Shown here: one piece after another, positions 26,085-35,255 of the stretch
Layout of the letters: every line of letters starts with the position of its first letter
How positions within the stretch are numbered: position 1 is the first letter of the stretch
Assembly: GCF_018598185.1 (NCBI RefSeq)
Contig: NZ_JAHESC010000040.1
Coordinates: 1-64,000 of the forward strand
Direction: 5' to 3'
Length of the DNA stretch: 64,000 nt
Source: Dawidia soli
GTDB taxonomy: Bacteria; Bacteroidota; Bacteroidia; Cytophagales; Cyclobacteriaceae
Notes under the pieces: model-generated
What the model was told of the DNA's origin: nothing
Database searches by the model: none
The model's input: the letters and a program-made list of their open reading frames with translations, nothing else
Program-made: the position numbers and the translations under genes

Positions 26085-26123
26085 AAAAAAAGGTGCGCCG
26101 ACGGATCTGCCGGCGCACCTTTG
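26085..26123. terminator. Bidirectional terminator between tag and the M28 gene
   Basis: Stem AGGTGCGCCG/CGGCGCACCT with a 10-base loop, flanked by AAAAAA on the left and TTTGTTGTT on the right. It lies between convergent genes and can serve both. Confidence 0.75.
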
Positions 26124-26144
26124 TTGTTGTGTATAGTTGCTGCG

Positions 26145-27734
26145 TTACTTGCGCGGCATTTTTTCGTCGCGCACGGCGGCGAGCCAGGCGAACGCCGCAA
26201 CAATAGAAGCGTTTTGTTTGAGATCTCCCTCGACTGCTTTGTCGTATACGTCCATGCTGGTGTGGTGCGTGCGGGTGCCGTACTCCAGCGGGTCCTGGAT
26301 GAACTGGAAGCCCGGCAGGCCGATGGCGTCGAACGACAGGTGGTCGGTGCCACCGGTGTTTTGCAGGGTAAGTGTAGCGGCACCCACCTTGTTAAAGGGC
26401 TTGAACCACACGCGGAAGATGTTGCCGATGTTTTCATTGCCCTGCAGGTATATCCCGCGGAAGCGGCCGGAGCCGTTGTCCATGTTGAGGTATATTGAAA
26501 ACTTCCCGGCCGCCGGTGTCACCCTGATCGAGTCGTACGGATAGGCCCGGTCGAGGCGCTCGCCATACGTACGTTTCACATACGACTTCGAGCCCAGCAG
26601 GCCTTGCTCTTCACCGCCCCACAGGGCAATGCGGATGGTACGACGCGGCGACACGCCCAGTGTTTTTAAGATCCGTATGGCTTCGAGCATGACGGCCGAG
26701 CCGGCGGCGTTATCGGTGGTGCCGGTGCCGCTGTGCCAGGAGTCTAAGTGCGCACCGATCATCACGACCTCGTCTTTCAGGTCGGTGCCTGGTATTTCGC
26801 CGATGACGTTATAGCCCGGCGCCGACGGTGTGAACTCCGTTTCCAGCGCAAGCTCCAGCTTTACCGTCTGGCCTTTCTGAATTTGGCGCACCAGGCGGTT
26901 GTAATGCTCGGCCGACACAACGACTTGCGGCAGGATCTTCGGGGCGTTTGCCTTATAGGCCGCCACGCGCTTGCTGAACGGCGTCTCCGCCGGGTACGGT
27001 ACGGTCGCCGCCGCTACGGTAAGGGTACCGTCTTCCAGACGGAAAGACGAGCTCGCTTCGATCACCGCGACAGCACCTTCTTTCTGGCAGAGCGCCCATT
27101 TTGCATAGGCAAGACGTTGAGGTTCCTGCGGCGACGAAAAACGACGGCCGCCTTGTGCTTCCACCACACCGGCGTTGGCCATCACCAATAAGGTCGAGTC
27201 GCTCAATCGCGTGGCGTCGGGCTTGAAGCCGGGCTTCACCGGTGTCGGCAGGCTGAACATAACGATCTTGCCTTTCAGTTTGCCCTCGTACTTTTTGAGG
27301 TCTTCTTCTTTGCTGATGTCGAGGTATACAGCCTCTGCCTGGACGGCACCTTTTATACCCGGCGACCAGGCTTTCGGATATGCGATCATGGGAAAATACG
27401 CCGGTGCGAGGGAGCTCAGGCTGAACTTCTTCAACTGCCAGCCGCGGCCGAAGTCTTCTTCCCAGGTATCAAAATAAACGTTTTGCACACCCCATGACTC
27501 CAGGGTGGTTTTGGCATAGTTGGCGGCGTTCTTATAGCCAGGGGAGTTTGTAAGCCGCGGGCCGTGAATGTCGGTCAGCATGCTCAGGATGTCCATCACC
27601 TGCGAACGGTTCATGCCCTCGTTCCTGATCTTCGATACCATGGCGGTATCGATCTTTTCTACCGTCTGTGCTGCCAGGAAAAACGGGGCTACCAGCGCTG
27701 CCAGGGTCAGCAGGCTTGTAAAGGGTTTCTTCAT
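26145..27734 (-). CDS. Secreted M28-family metallopeptidase with PA-like insert
   Basis: A 529-residue exported aminopeptidase-like protein. It has a signal peptide to FLAAQ (about residue 23), a PA-type inserted domain (about 120-260, YEGKLKGKIVMFSLPTPV), then the co-catalytic zinc domain. This has VMIGAHLDSW (zinc His and Asp), GTTDNAAGSAVMLE (bridging Asp), ALWGGEEQGLLGS (catalytic Glu-Glu) and GGTDHLSFDAIG (last His). All usual M28 ligands appear present, so it should be active on peptides in the periplasm or outside. It is divergent from two small Kazal-like lipoproteins. Confidence 0.92.
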   Translation of the reverse strand: MKKPFTSLLTLAALVAPFFLAAQTVEKIDTAMVSKIRNEGMNRSQVMDILSMLTDIHGPRLTNSPGYKNAANYAKTTLESWGVQNVYFDTWEEDFGRGWQLKKFSLSSLAPAYFPMIAYPKAWSPGIKGAVQAEAVYLDISKEEDLKKYEGKLKGKIVMFSLPTPVKPGFKPDATRLSDSTLLVMANAGVVEAQGGRRFSSPQEPQRLAYAKWALCQKEGAVAVIEASSSFRLEDGTLTVAAATVPYPAETPFSKRVAAYKANAPKILPQVVVSAEHYNRLVRQIQKGQTVKLELALETEFTPSAPGYNVIGEIPGTDLKDEVVMIGAHLDSWHSGTGTTDNAAGSAVMLEAIRILKTLGVSPRRTIRIALWGGEEQGLLGSKSYVKRTYGERLDRAYPYDSIRVTPAAGKFSIYLNMDNGSGRFRGIYLQGNENIGNIFRVWFKPFNKVGAATLTLQNTGGTDHLSFDAIGLPGFQFIQDPLEYGTRTHHTSMDVYDKAVEGDLKQNASIVAAFAWLAAVRDEKMPRK

Positions 27735-27854
27735 AAGTTTCGGTTTTGGTCAATGATGCCTAAATGTAGTGTGTATTCCGAACCGGAGCGATACCGTTCA
27801 TTTAAAATCTTTCCAACGAAGGATTGATTTCCGGTGTCTATACATGCATAACAA

Positions 27855-28106
27855 ATGAAAATCATGAGAAAGAAAGGTTCTGCCATTATTATCATTGGCA
27901 TGTTGTTGATCACCCTGTTGTCCTGCAAGGATGATGACGACGGTATAGGGTCAGATTGTATCGATCCAAGCCTGATTAACGAAGACGTCATCTGTATTCC
28001 CATACGATACGCTCCTGTTTGCGGCTGCGACGGAAAAACGTATTATGGACCGTGCGAGGCCTCCGCCGCCGGTGTACTCCACTGGACCGAAGGCGTTTGT
28101 CCATGA
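27855..28106 (+). CDS. Kazal-like small surface lipoprotein 1
   Basis: An 83-residue protein. The signal peptide and lipobox (LLITLLSC) are followed directly by KDDDDG, an acidic tag typical of Bacteroidota lipoproteins exported to the cell surface. The mature part has six cysteines in Kazal-type spacing: CIDPSLINEDVIC, then APVCGCDGKTYYGPCEA and a final Cys, with the family motif CGCDGKTY. Kazal domains inhibit serine proteases; whether this one does cannot be told. A second ATG three codons in is an equally good start. It has a paralogue directly downstream and a secreted peptidase divergently upstream. Confidence 0.8.
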   Translation: MKIMRKKGSAIIIIGMLLITLLSCKDDDDGIGSDCIDPSLINEDVICIPIRYAPVCGCDGKTYYGPCEASAAGVLHWTEGVCP

Positions 28107-28152
28107 TGGAATAGTTTTTTAGCCTACGCCTGGGAAACTAAAGACTAACGTT

Positions 28153-28392
28153 ATGAGAAAAAGCTGTTATGCCATGATCCTGGCCCTGCTGTTTATCGCA
28201 TCGTTTTCCTGTAGTGACGACGATGATAACAACCGCGCAACGGGCTGCATCGATCCTGAGAAGATCGATGATCATGCTATGTGCCCGGCAGTCGTAGACC
28301 CTGTCTGCGGTTGCGACGGTAATACATACGATAATGATTGTGAAGCACAGGCAAACGGGGTCCTGAAATGGACGACCGGCCGGTGTCAGTGA
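28153..28392 (+). CDS. Kazal-like small surface lipoprotein 2
   Basis: A 79-residue paralogue of the preceding gene: lipobox ending in Cys22 (FSC), acidic tag SDDDDNN, then CIDPEKIDDHAMC and VDPVCGCDGNTYDNDCEA with a final Cys. The six cysteines and the CGCDGNTY motif are kept while the rest has diverged, consistent with a domain under selection for fold. It ends 7 bases inside the convergent lipoprotein gene that follows. Confidence 0.8.
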   Translation: MRKSCYAMILALLFIASFSCSDDDDNNRATGCIDPEKIDDHAMCPAVVDPVCGCDGNTYDNDCEAQANGVLKWTTGRCQ

Positions 28393-28886
28393 TGCGGCGC
28401 AGAAACGATGACCTGTTTCTTGGACAGGTAAATATTCCACACCCCATCCAGCTTCTCTACGCCGTCGGGCATCGGGCTTACCACGGGCTTGGAGTATAAA
28501 ATGGAATCGTAGCCACCTTGCCGGGCGTCTGTATATAGGCGCTGCACATTGTCTTGCAGAGAGCCCGTTACCATACCTGAAATATAGGCTTCGATAAGCT
28601 GCTGTTCGATTTCCTGATTGTTGGCCGTGCCTGGTACGGTCCAGTGGATGCGTACTTTGTATCGCGCGCCGATCGAGTCGGCTTTCGCAGGGTTGAAATG
28701 TACTTTCTCCAGTGCCGCAAACACCTCACGGCCGCGTTCGTGCGCCGTGGTCATAATTTCCGCATCCGTCATTTGCACGATCTTTTGCTGTTCCATGCCT
28801 TCGTGCAGTTTGCGACGTTGTTCTTCGGTCATAGAGCCACCGCACGCGGTCAGGCAGAGCAATAAAATGACGGTCCTGGGTTTCAT
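28386..28886 (-). CDS. Hypothetical lipoprotein
   Basis: A 166-residue exported protein. MKPRTVILLLCLTACGG is a lipoprotein signal peptide (Cys15). A helical acidic region follows (MTEEQRRKLHEGMEQQKIVQMTDAEIMTTAHERG), then a mixed region with no recognised motif. No acidic surface tag follows the Cys. Upstream open frame is ignored because of the signal peptide. It converges on the second Kazal-like gene with a 7-base overlap. Confidence 0.65.
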   Translation of the reverse strand: MKPRTVILLLCLTACGGSMTEEQRRKLHEGMEQQKIVQMTDAEIMTTAHERGREVFAALEKVHFNPAKADSIGARYKVRIHWTVPGTANNQEIEQQLIEAYISGMVTGSLQDNVQRLYTDARQGGYDSILYSKPVVSPMPDGVEKLDGVWNIYLSKKQVIVSAPHH

Positions 28887-28975
28887 GACCCAAAGGTTGT
28901 GGGTAAGCACTGAAAATCCAAATTGTTGTCTCGTCAGCATCAACCCTCGCCCCGGGAAATCCGTATTCTTTGTCG

Positions 28976-28983
28976 TAACTTTG
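28976..28983 (+). promoter_or_regulatory. Candidate -7 element of prfA
   Basis: TAACTTTG, an exact TAnnTTTG match, ending 17 bases before the prfA ATG. Confidence 0.45.
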
Positions 28984-29000
28984 CAGGCTGATTACATTGT

Positions 29001-30080
29001 ATGATAGAGAAACTCGAAGAAATAAAGCTGCGTTTTGAAGATGTGGGCCTGCTGCTGGCCCAGCCCGATACGGTAAACGACCTGAAGAAGTTCTCGCAAC
29101 TGAGCAAAGAATACCGCGATCTGGAAAAGATCGTATTGAAATACAATCAGTTCAAAGATGCCCGCAACCACCTGCAACAAGCCAAAGACGTGCTGGCCAA
29201 GGAAAAAGACAGCGAATTGCGCGAGCTGGCCAAGATGGAGATCGACGAGCTGGAACCGCGCATCGACGGCTTTGAAGCCGAGCTGAAAGAACTGCTCATT
29301 CCCAAAGACCCCAACGACGACAAGAACGTATTGCTGGAAATCCGCGCGGGTACCGGTGGCGACGAAGCAGCCATCTTTGCCGGCGACCTCTGGCGTATGT
29401 ACCAACGCTTCTGCGAAAAGCGCGGGCTGAAAATGGCTGTGCTCGACGTGACCGAAGGTACCGCCGGTGGCTATAAGGAAGTGATCAGCAGTGTAAGCGG
29501 CGAAGGTGCCTACGGCATGCTGAAATTCGAGTCGGGTGTACACCGAGTACAGCGCGTACCGGCTACCGAGCAACAGGGCCGGGTGCACACCTCGGCGGCC
29601 TCTGTCGTGGCGCTGCCCGAAGTAGAAGATGTAGAGGAGGTCGTCATCAACCCTGCCGACATCGAAGTACAAACGGCACGTTCCAGCGGCGCGGGCGGGC
29701 AGAACGTAAACAAGGTTGAAACCAAAGTACAGCTTACCCACAAGCCTACCGGCATCGTCATTACCTGCCAGATCGAACGCTCCCAGCACGGCAACCGCGA
29801 GCGCGCCTTGCAGATGCTGAAGACGAAGCTCTACGAGATGGAAGTCACAAAACAGGCAAACGAGCTGGGCGCCGCCCGCCGTTCCCTGGTGCGCAGCGGC
29901 GACCGTTCGGAGAAGATCCGGACCTATAATTATCCGCAAAGCCGCGTAACCGATCATCGCATTGGCTACACGGTATACAACCTGCCGGCCGTCATGAACG
30001 GCGATCTGGAAGATTTCGTAGAACAACTGCGCATTGCCGACAGCGCTGAAAAAATGGCAGAAGGTGCCGGAGCGGCCTGA
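29001..30080 (+). CDS. prfA: Peptide chain release factor 1
   Basis: Recognises UAA and UAG in the ribosomal A site and triggers peptide release. The 359 residues have the GGQ motif in [14 protein letters not shown] and the RF1-type anticodon tripeptide Pro-Ala-Thr in [18 protein letters not shown], which distinguishes it from RF2 (SPF). Full length. It starts with a plain ATG after a -7 element and is followed by lemA 42 bases downstream. Confidence 0.96.
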   Translation: MIEKLEEIKLRFEDVGLLLAQPDTVNDLKKFSQLSKEYRDLEKIVLKYNQFKDARNHLQQAKDVLAKEKDSELRELAKMEIDELEPRIDGFEAELKELLIPKDPNDDKNVLLEIRAGTGGDEAAIFAGDLWRMYQRFCEKRGLKMAVLDVTEGTAGGYKEVISSVSGEGAYGMLKFESGVHRVQRVPATEQQGRVHTSAASVVALPEVEDVEEVVINPADIEVQTARSSGAGGQNVNKVETKVQLTHKPTGIVITCQIERSQHGNRERALQMLKTKLYEMEVTKQANELGAARRSLVRSGDRSEKIRTYNYPQSRVTDHRIGYTVYNLPAVMNGDLEDFVEQLRIADSAEKMAEGAGAA

Positions 30081-30122
30081 TTATTGATTCCGAATGGCTA
30101 TATTCAAAGCATATAAAAAACT

Positions 30123-30713
30123 ATGAGCAAAGGATTATTGACCGTACTGATCGTATTAGGTGTCATTGTCGTAATTGTTTTCGGATTTATTTCCTGGGGC
30201 AGCGGTATCTATGATAAAGCTGTCGCCGCACAGGAAGATGTCAACGCCCAATGGGCTGACGTGCAGGCTACATACCAACGCCGGGCGGATCTCATTCCTA
30301 ATCTCGTGCAAACGGTAAAGGGTGCCGCCGAAAACGAAAAGAGTATTTTGACGCAAGTAACACAGGCCCGTGCCGGCATAGTCAATGCCAAAACACCGGA
30401 AGACCTCGAGCTTGCAGGTCGCCAGATCAATACCGCCATCAATCTCGCATTTGAGGCCTATCCTCAGATCCGGTCGACCGAAAATTTCCAGGAACTGCAA
30501 TCGCAATTAGAAGGCACGGAAAACCGCATCAACGTAGCCCGTCAGCGCTACAACGAAGCCGTACGGAACTATAACGTCTTCGTCCGCGGTTTCTTTAAAC
30601 GCTTCGCCCTCGGCCTCTTCGGTGGTGGCGAAGATTTCAGCGTACGCAAACCGTTTGAAGCTTCTGCCGACGCACAAAACGCACCTAAAGTAGATTTCGG
30701 CGACAGCAAATAG
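30123..30713 (+). CDS. lemA: LemA family protein
   Basis: A 196-residue membrane-anchored protein: one N-terminal helix (about residues 6-26), then the LemA helical-bundle domain with YQRRADLIPNLVQTVKGAAENEKSIL and NVARQRYNEAVRNYN. The cellular function is unclear; the family is often encoded beside TPM-domain proteins. Here those are about 24 kb away (4.5-6.9 kb). It ends at a strong intrinsic terminator. Confidence 0.92.
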   Translation: MSKGLLTVLIVLGVIVVIVFGFISWGSGIYDKAVAAQEDVNAQWADVQATYQRRADLIPNLVQTVKGAAENEKSILTQVTQARAGIVNAKTPEDLELAGRQINTAINLAFEAYPQIRSTENFQELQSQLEGTENRINVARQRYNEAVRNYNVFVRGFFKRFALGLFGGGEDFSVRKPFEASADAQNAPKVDFGDSK

Positions 30714-30747
30714 ATAGATTTTCACTCTCTGCTTGCACTTAGAGAGG

Positions 30748-30777
30748 GCCTTCCGCCGGCTGGCGGAGGGCTTTTTT
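30748..30777 (+). terminator. Intrinsic terminator of lemA
   Basis: Stem GCCTTCCGCC/GGCGGAGGGC (one G-T pair) with loop GGCT, followed by TTTTTT. It belongs to the same hairpin family as those at 30955-30980 and 62811-62834. Confidence 0.85.
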
Positions 30778-30783
30778 ATTATA

Positions 30784-30933
30784 GGGCGTACATAGGATTC
30801 AAGTAGGGGAAAGATAGGGGTTTGATACGGGTGATCCTGCCCAAAGCCAGGGCAACGTTAGGGATTACCCGTATCAACGCTATACCATAGCCATACTTGA
30901 GCTATGCCTGACATATAGGAACCTATTACAAAA
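30784..30933. repeat. Dispersed intergenic inverted-repeat element, copy A
   Basis: About 150 bases in the convergent gap between lemA and asd. The left part has several TAGG(GG) motifs about 11 bases apart. The core is an inverted pair TTTGATACGGGTGATCC (30821-30837) and GGATTACCCGTATCAA (30862-30877). The right part has TATACC/GCTATG/ACATATAGG motifs. The same order and sequence recur at 62908-63085 with a different core loop. No open frame of note is inside. Confidence 0.75.
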
Positions 30934-30947
30934 CGCCCCAGAACCAT

Positions 30948-30980
30948 AAAAAAAGGCCATTCGCCGGCTGGCGAATGGCC
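30948..30980 (-). terminator. Intrinsic terminator of asd
   Basis: A perfect 11-base stem, GGCCATTCGCC/GGCGAATGGCC with loop AGCC, followed on the minus strand by TTTTTTT. It sits 21 bases after the asd stop. Confidence 0.9.
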
Positions 30981-31001
30981 TCATATTTTGAGCCCAGGCG
31001 A

Positions 31002-31997
31002 CTATTCCGCCACCAGGCTTCTCTCTGTCATAAATTCTGCAATCTGCACAGCGTTTGTCGCGGCACCCTTACGCAGGTTATCGGCTACAATCCACATATT
31101 CAGCGTGTTCGGTTGCGATTCATCACGACGCAGACGGCCAACAAATACCTCGTCACGGCCGTGTGAGTTGATCGGCATCGGGTAAATGTTGTTTTTCGGA
31201 TCGTCTTGCACGATCACGCCCGGGGTGTCGGCCAGGATCGACCGCACTTCGCTTAGTTTGAAGTCTTCGTGGAACTCTACGTTCACGGCCTCCGAGTGAC
31301 CGCCAACGGCGGGAATGCGCACGGTGGTAGACGTCACCGCAAGTGACTGGTCACCCAGGATCTTGCGGGTCTCGTTCACCATCTTCATCTCTTCTTTGGT
31401 GTAACCGTTATCGAGGAAAGAGTCGATGTGCGGCAGCACGTTCATGTCGATGTTGTGCGGGTATACTTTCGGGCCGTTGATGCCCTGGCGCTCATCCATC
31501 ATCTGTTGTACGGCATCTTTGCCGGTACCGGTTACAGACTGGTAGGTCGAAACAACAATGCGTTTGATCTTGTATTTGACATGCAGCGGCGCCAGCGCCA
31601 TCACCATCTGAATGGTAGAACAGTTGGGGTTGGCGATGATGCGGTCGTCAATGGTGATTTCGTGACCATTGATCTCGGGAACAACCAGTTTTTTAGTCGG
31701 GTCCATGCGCCATGCCGAAGAGTTATCGATCACGATCGTGCCCACCTCTGCAAATTTCGGCGCCCACTCCAGGGAAGTATTGCCGCCAGCCGAGAAGATA
31801 GCTACATCGGGAGCCAGCTTTACAGCTTCCTCCATGCTCTTAATGGTATATTCCTTACCCTTAAACTTTATGATCTGCCCCACCGATTTGGCTGAGGCTA
31901 CAAGATATAACTGGTCAAACTTAAAACTTCTCTCCTCCAGTACTTTGAGGATTTCCTGGCCCACCAAACCGGTAGCGCCGACAACTGCGAGTTTCAT
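31002..31997 (-). CDS. asd: Aspartate-semialdehyde dehydrogenase
   Basis: NADPH-dependent reduction of aspartyl phosphate to aspartate semialdehyde, the branch point to lysine/diaminopimelate, threonine and methionine. The 331 residues include the N-terminal GATGLVGQEIL dinucleotide motif, active-site Cys in NPNCSTIQMV, and GGHSEAVNVEF with the catalytic His region. It has a clear promoter and terminator, so it is monocistronic. lysA of the same pathway lies at 38.6 kb. Confidence 0.95.
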   Translation of the reverse strand: MKLAVVGATGLVGQEILKVLEERSFKFDQLYLVASAKSVGQIIKFKGKEYTIKSMEEAVKLAPDVAIFSAGGNTSLEWAPKFAEVGTIVIDNSSAWRMDPTKKLVVPEINGHEITIDDRIIANPNCSTIQMVMALAPLHVKYKIKRIVVSTYQSVTGTGKDAVQQMMDERQGINGPKVYPHNIDMNVLPHIDSFLDNGYTKEEMKMVNETRKILGDQSLAVTSTTVRIPAVGGHSEAVNVEFHEDFKLSEVRSILADTPGVIVQDDPKNNIYPMPINSHGRDEVFVGRLRRDESQPNTLNMWIVADNLRKGAATNAVQIAEFMTERSLVAE

Positions 31998-32022
31998 TTT
32001 GTTATGATTTTATTATAGTTTA

Positions 32023-32030
32023 CAAAAATA
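32023..32030 (-). promoter_or_regulatory. Candidate -7 element of asd
   Basis: The minus strand reads TATTTTTG (exact TAnnTTTG), 25 bases before the asd ATG, in the AT-rich gap shared with the divergent lamin-tail gene. Confidence 0.5.
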
Positions 32031-32049
32031 ATCTATTCCCGTTGTGCCT

Positions 32050-34389
32050 ATGTGGAAGCCCGTACAAATATTCATTTTTTCCATCCTGAAAACGTTTACG
32101 GAAAATAGTTTTATAACGTTTGCGTTTTTGCTCGCCAGCCAACAACTGTTCGCTCAAGTGTCTGATTCTTTTGCAGATGGAAACTTTACCGGCAACCCGG
32201 CGTGGACCGGCACCGCCGCATACTTCACGGTGTCGTCCGGCCGACTGCGGTTGCAGGCGCCCGGGGAGGCGGGCGAAGCTCACCTCGCAACGCCCAGTCA
32301 GGCGTTGGCCGAGGCGTCGTGGGAGTTTTCGGTGTGGCTCGGGTTTGATCCCTCGTCGGTGAATTATGCGCGCGTGTACCTGGCGTCCAGCACCGCCAAC
32401 CTGAACGGTGCGTTGCAAGGCTACTACGTCATGATCGGTGACACCGACGATGAGATAAGCCTATACCGTCAGACCGGCACCACACGGATAAAGATCATCG
32501 ACGGCGTAAACGGCCGCCTGGCATTTCCTAATTCCAGTATGCGAATTAAGGTAACGCGCGACGCCACCGGCCATTGGCAACTTCATACGGACATAGGCAT
32601 GACCGGTCGCTATGCAGTAGAAGGAATTGCGACCGATGTCACGCATGCCACCTCGCAATATGCCGGTGTCTATTGCGACTACACCGCCACGCGCTCCAAC
32701 CTTTTTTACTTCGACGACTTTCTCATTACGGGCAAACCAGCGGCGCCGGGCACACGACCGACCTATAAGGATGTGATCATTTCCGAGATCATGGCCGACC
32801 CGACGCCCGAAGTGGGACTGCCCGATGCCGAATTTGTGGAGGTTCACAACCGCAGCAACAAGACGTTCAACCTTGGCGGCTGGATACTGACAGACGGGAC
32901 AACCCGCGGCATCTTACCCGCGGTGACGCTACCGGCCGGCGGCTATGCCATCATTACCGGAGCCGCCGGAGCGGATGCCTTTCCTGCGCATGGACCCGTA
33001 GCCGCCACGACCACCTTCCCCTCCCTCAACAACGCCGGAGATGTAATCGTCCTTCGCCTGGCCGACAGTACGGTCGTCGACTCGGTGCAGTATTCAAACC
33101 GTTGGTATAGCAGCGCCGACAAGCGCGGTGGCGGGTGGTCGCTGGAGATCATCGACCCAAACGACCTCTGCGGTGACGATGCAAACTGGACCGTCTCGTC
33201 TGCACCTGCCGGCGGGACACCAGGCACACAGAACAGTGTCTGGGCGCAACGCGCGGACAACACGGGTCCTGTGTTATTATCTGCCATTCCAACAGACGCC
33301 GCGCACGTCACATTGCTCTTTAACGAACGCCTGGCCGCTACGCCACCGGCCGTCACAAACGTAACCTTGTCTCCCGCCGTGCCCCTGGCTTCCGTCTCGT
33401 TCACCGACCCGTCCTTGCGCCGTCTGCAACTGGCCCTCCGTACACCGCTCGACGCGGAAACAACCTATACACTTACCGTGCAAAATATCCGGGACTGCAC
33501 CGGCAACCCGTTGCTGTCGGTCAACGGCCGCGCTACCTTCCGTCTACCTGCGGCACCGCAAGCACAAGAAGCCGTGTTGAACGAAGTGCTCTTTAACCCG
33601 CGCCCGCAGGGCGTAGATTTTGTCGAGATTGTAAACACTTCCCCGCAATACTTTAACGTGAAAGGCTGGGCGTTAGGCAACGTTGTGAACGACCAGGTGC
33701 AGGATGCCGGGATCATCAGCGAAGACGATCTGCTGCTGCCACCCGGTGGCTACCTGGCGTTGACCACGGATGCCGCCGTGCTGGCCAATCATTATCCCGC
33801 CGCGCAACACCTGGTTGAAATGACACTGCCGTCCCTCAACGACGACGAAGGATCCATCGCCCTGACAGACAGCACCGGCCGGATACTCGACAGCTTTCAT
33901 TATAGTCAGACGTATCATTCGCCCTTTCTGAAAGACGCCGAAGGTGTTTCGCTCGAGCGCATCTCCTTCGCCGGTGCCACGGAGGCACCGGATAACTGGA
34001 AGTCGGCGAGCACAACCGCCGGGTATGCCACGCCAGGTTACATCAATTCACAAGCCCGGCCCGTACACGTGTTTGACGATGCCGTCGTTGTAACGCCGGA
34101 AGTCTTTATACCGGTTGTCGGCCAACCCGATTTCACGGAGATACACTACCGGCTCGATCCGGGAGGCTATGCAGCCAACGTGCGGATCGTCGATCCGCAG
34201 GGTCGGGTAATTCGTGAGCTCGCAAACAATGCCTGGCTGGGCAGCGAAGGTTTTCTACGCTGGGATGGCGACTGCGACGATGGCACGAAAGCACGGGTGG
34301 GCTACTATATGGTGTGGATCGAGCTGGTCGACCCGCAGGGAAATGTACAAACCATACGCAAACGCGTAGCGGTCGCTTTCCAACGCTGA
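32050..34389 (+). CDS. Large secreted protein with two lamin-tail domains
   Basis: About 779 residues. After a long signal region ending LFAQ, it shows a concanavalin-like region (about 38-230: SDSFADGNFTGNPAWTG, SMRIKVTRDATGHW), a first lamin-tail domain (about 250-390: VIISEIMADPTPE, AEFVEVHNRSNKTFNLGGW), an Ig-like stretch, a second lamin-tail domain (about 510-640: LNEVLFNPRPQGVDFVEI, LPSLNDDEGSIAL), and a FlgD-like C-terminal domain (WDGDCDDGTKARVGYYMVWI). This is the architecture of cell-surface or secreted Bacteroidota proteins. Enzymatic function is not evident. The frame also opens with GTG two codons earlier; the ATG is preferred. Confidence 0.82.
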   Translation: MWKPVQIFIFSILKTFTENSFITFAFLLASQQLFAQVSDSFADGNFTGNPAWTGTAAYFTVSSGRLRLQAPGEAGEAHLATPSQALAEASWEFSVWLGFDPSSVNYARVYLASSTANLNGALQGYYVMIGDTDDEISLYRQTGTTRIKIIDGVNGRLAFPNSSMRIKVTRDATGHWQLHTDIGMTGRYAVEGIATDVTHATSQYAGVYCDYTATRSNLFYFDDFLITGKPAAPGTRPTYKDVIISEIMADPTPEVGLPDAEFVEVHNRSNKTFNLGGWILTDGTTRGILPAVTLPAGGYAIITGAAGADAFPAHGPVAATTTFPSLNNAGDVIVLRLADSTVVDSVQYSNRWYSSADKRGGGWSLEIIDPNDLCGDDANWTVSSAPAGGTPGTQNSVWAQRADNTGPVLLSAIPTDAAHVTLLFNERLAATPPAVTNVTLSPAVPLASVSFTDPSLRRLQLALRTPLDAETTYTLTVQNIRDCTGNPLLSVNGRATFRLPAAPQAQEAVLNEVLFNPRPQGVDFVEIVNTSPQYFNVKGWALGNVVNDQVQDAGIISEDDLLLPPGGYLALTTDAAVLANHYPAAQHLVEMTLPSLNDDEGSIALTDSTGRILDSFHYSQTYHSPFLKDAEGVSLERISFAGATEAPDNWKSASTTAGYATPGYINSQARPVHVFDDAVVVTPEVFIPVVGQPDFTEIHYRLDPGGYAANVRIVDPQGRVIRELANNAWLGSEGFLRWDGDCDDGTKARVGYYMVWIELVDPQGNVQTIRKRVAVAFQR

Positions 34390-34459
34390 AGCTTGGGCGT
34401 AATTGCCCCCAAAGCCTTGGCGCAGGAGGGCAGGCTCTCCCACTCCTCGCTGGTAGAAT

Positions 34460-35176
34460 TTAGCTCTTTAGCTGTTTGAGATACAGTTGAATGGTGTTTT
34501 CCAGACCGTAATACAAGGCGTCGGATACGAGGGCGTGACCGATGGAGACTTCGTCGAGGTGTGGAATATTCTGGTGCAGGTATTTCAGGTTGTTGAGGTC
34601 CAGGTCGTGGCCGGCATTGACGCCGATACCCCCCGCGTGGGCTACCTTTGCACTTTCGATATAGGGCTTGATGGCGATCTCTTTGTTGACGAGATACTCT
34701 ACGGCGTAGGGTTCGGTGTACAATTCAACGCGGTCGGCACCGACGGCAATGGCGCCCTCGACCATGCGGGGCGAAGGGTCTACAAAAATAGAAACACGCA
34801 CACCGAGTGACTTGATCTCCTGAACAATGTCGCGCAAAAAGGCGGCGTGTTTGATCGTGTCCCACCCGGCATTGGAGGTGATGGCGTTGGGCGGATCGGG
34901 CACCAGCGTGGCTTGTCCGGGCTTTACCTCGTGCATCATGTTAACATAACGTTCGTCAGGATAGCCTTCGATGTTGAACTCGGTCGTGACAACATCGCGC
35001 AGCATGAGCACATCCTTGTAGCGGATGTGGCGTTCGTCGGGCCGGGGATGCACCGTGATGCCCTGCGCGCCAAACCGTTCGCAGTCAATGGCGACCTTGA
35101 TCACATCCGGATTATTTCCTCCGCGTGCATTCCGGAGTGTGGCAATTTTATTAATATTGACGCTCAGTCTGGTCAT
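34460..35176 (-). CDS. pdxJ: Pyridoxine 5'-phosphate synthase
   Basis: Condenses 1-deoxyxylulose 5-phosphate with 3-amino-2-oxopropyl phosphate to give pyridoxine 5'-phosphate, in the DXP-dependent B6 pathway. The 238 residues show LSVNINKIATLRNARGG, the active-site TVHPRPDERHIRYKDV and HAGGIGVNAGHDLDLNNL. Full length. It is divergent from the YqeY/CvpA group. Confidence 0.95.
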   Translation of the reverse strand: MTRLSVNINKIATLRNARGGNNPDVIKVAIDCERFGAQGITVHPRPDERHIRYKDVLMLRDVVTTEFNIEGYPDERYVNMMHEVKPGQATLVPDPPNAITSNAGWDTIKHAAFLRDIVQEIKSLGVRVSIFVDPSPRMVEGAIAVGADRVELYTEPYAVEYLVNKEIAIKPYIESAKVAHAGGIGVNAGHDLDLNNLKYLHQNIPHLDEVSIGHALVSDALYYGLENTIQLYLKQLKS

Positions 35177-35255
35177 AGGTCGTTCCCCCCGATGCTTTGA
35201 TAAAACTGGATACCCGTAAATTGTTTCGAAAATTAGTATTTAAAAAGAAATTCAT

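Noticed and set aside
28992-30026. 344-codon minus-strand open frame over prfA
   Set aside because: An exact shadow of a highly conserved gene; composition is that of an antisense frame.
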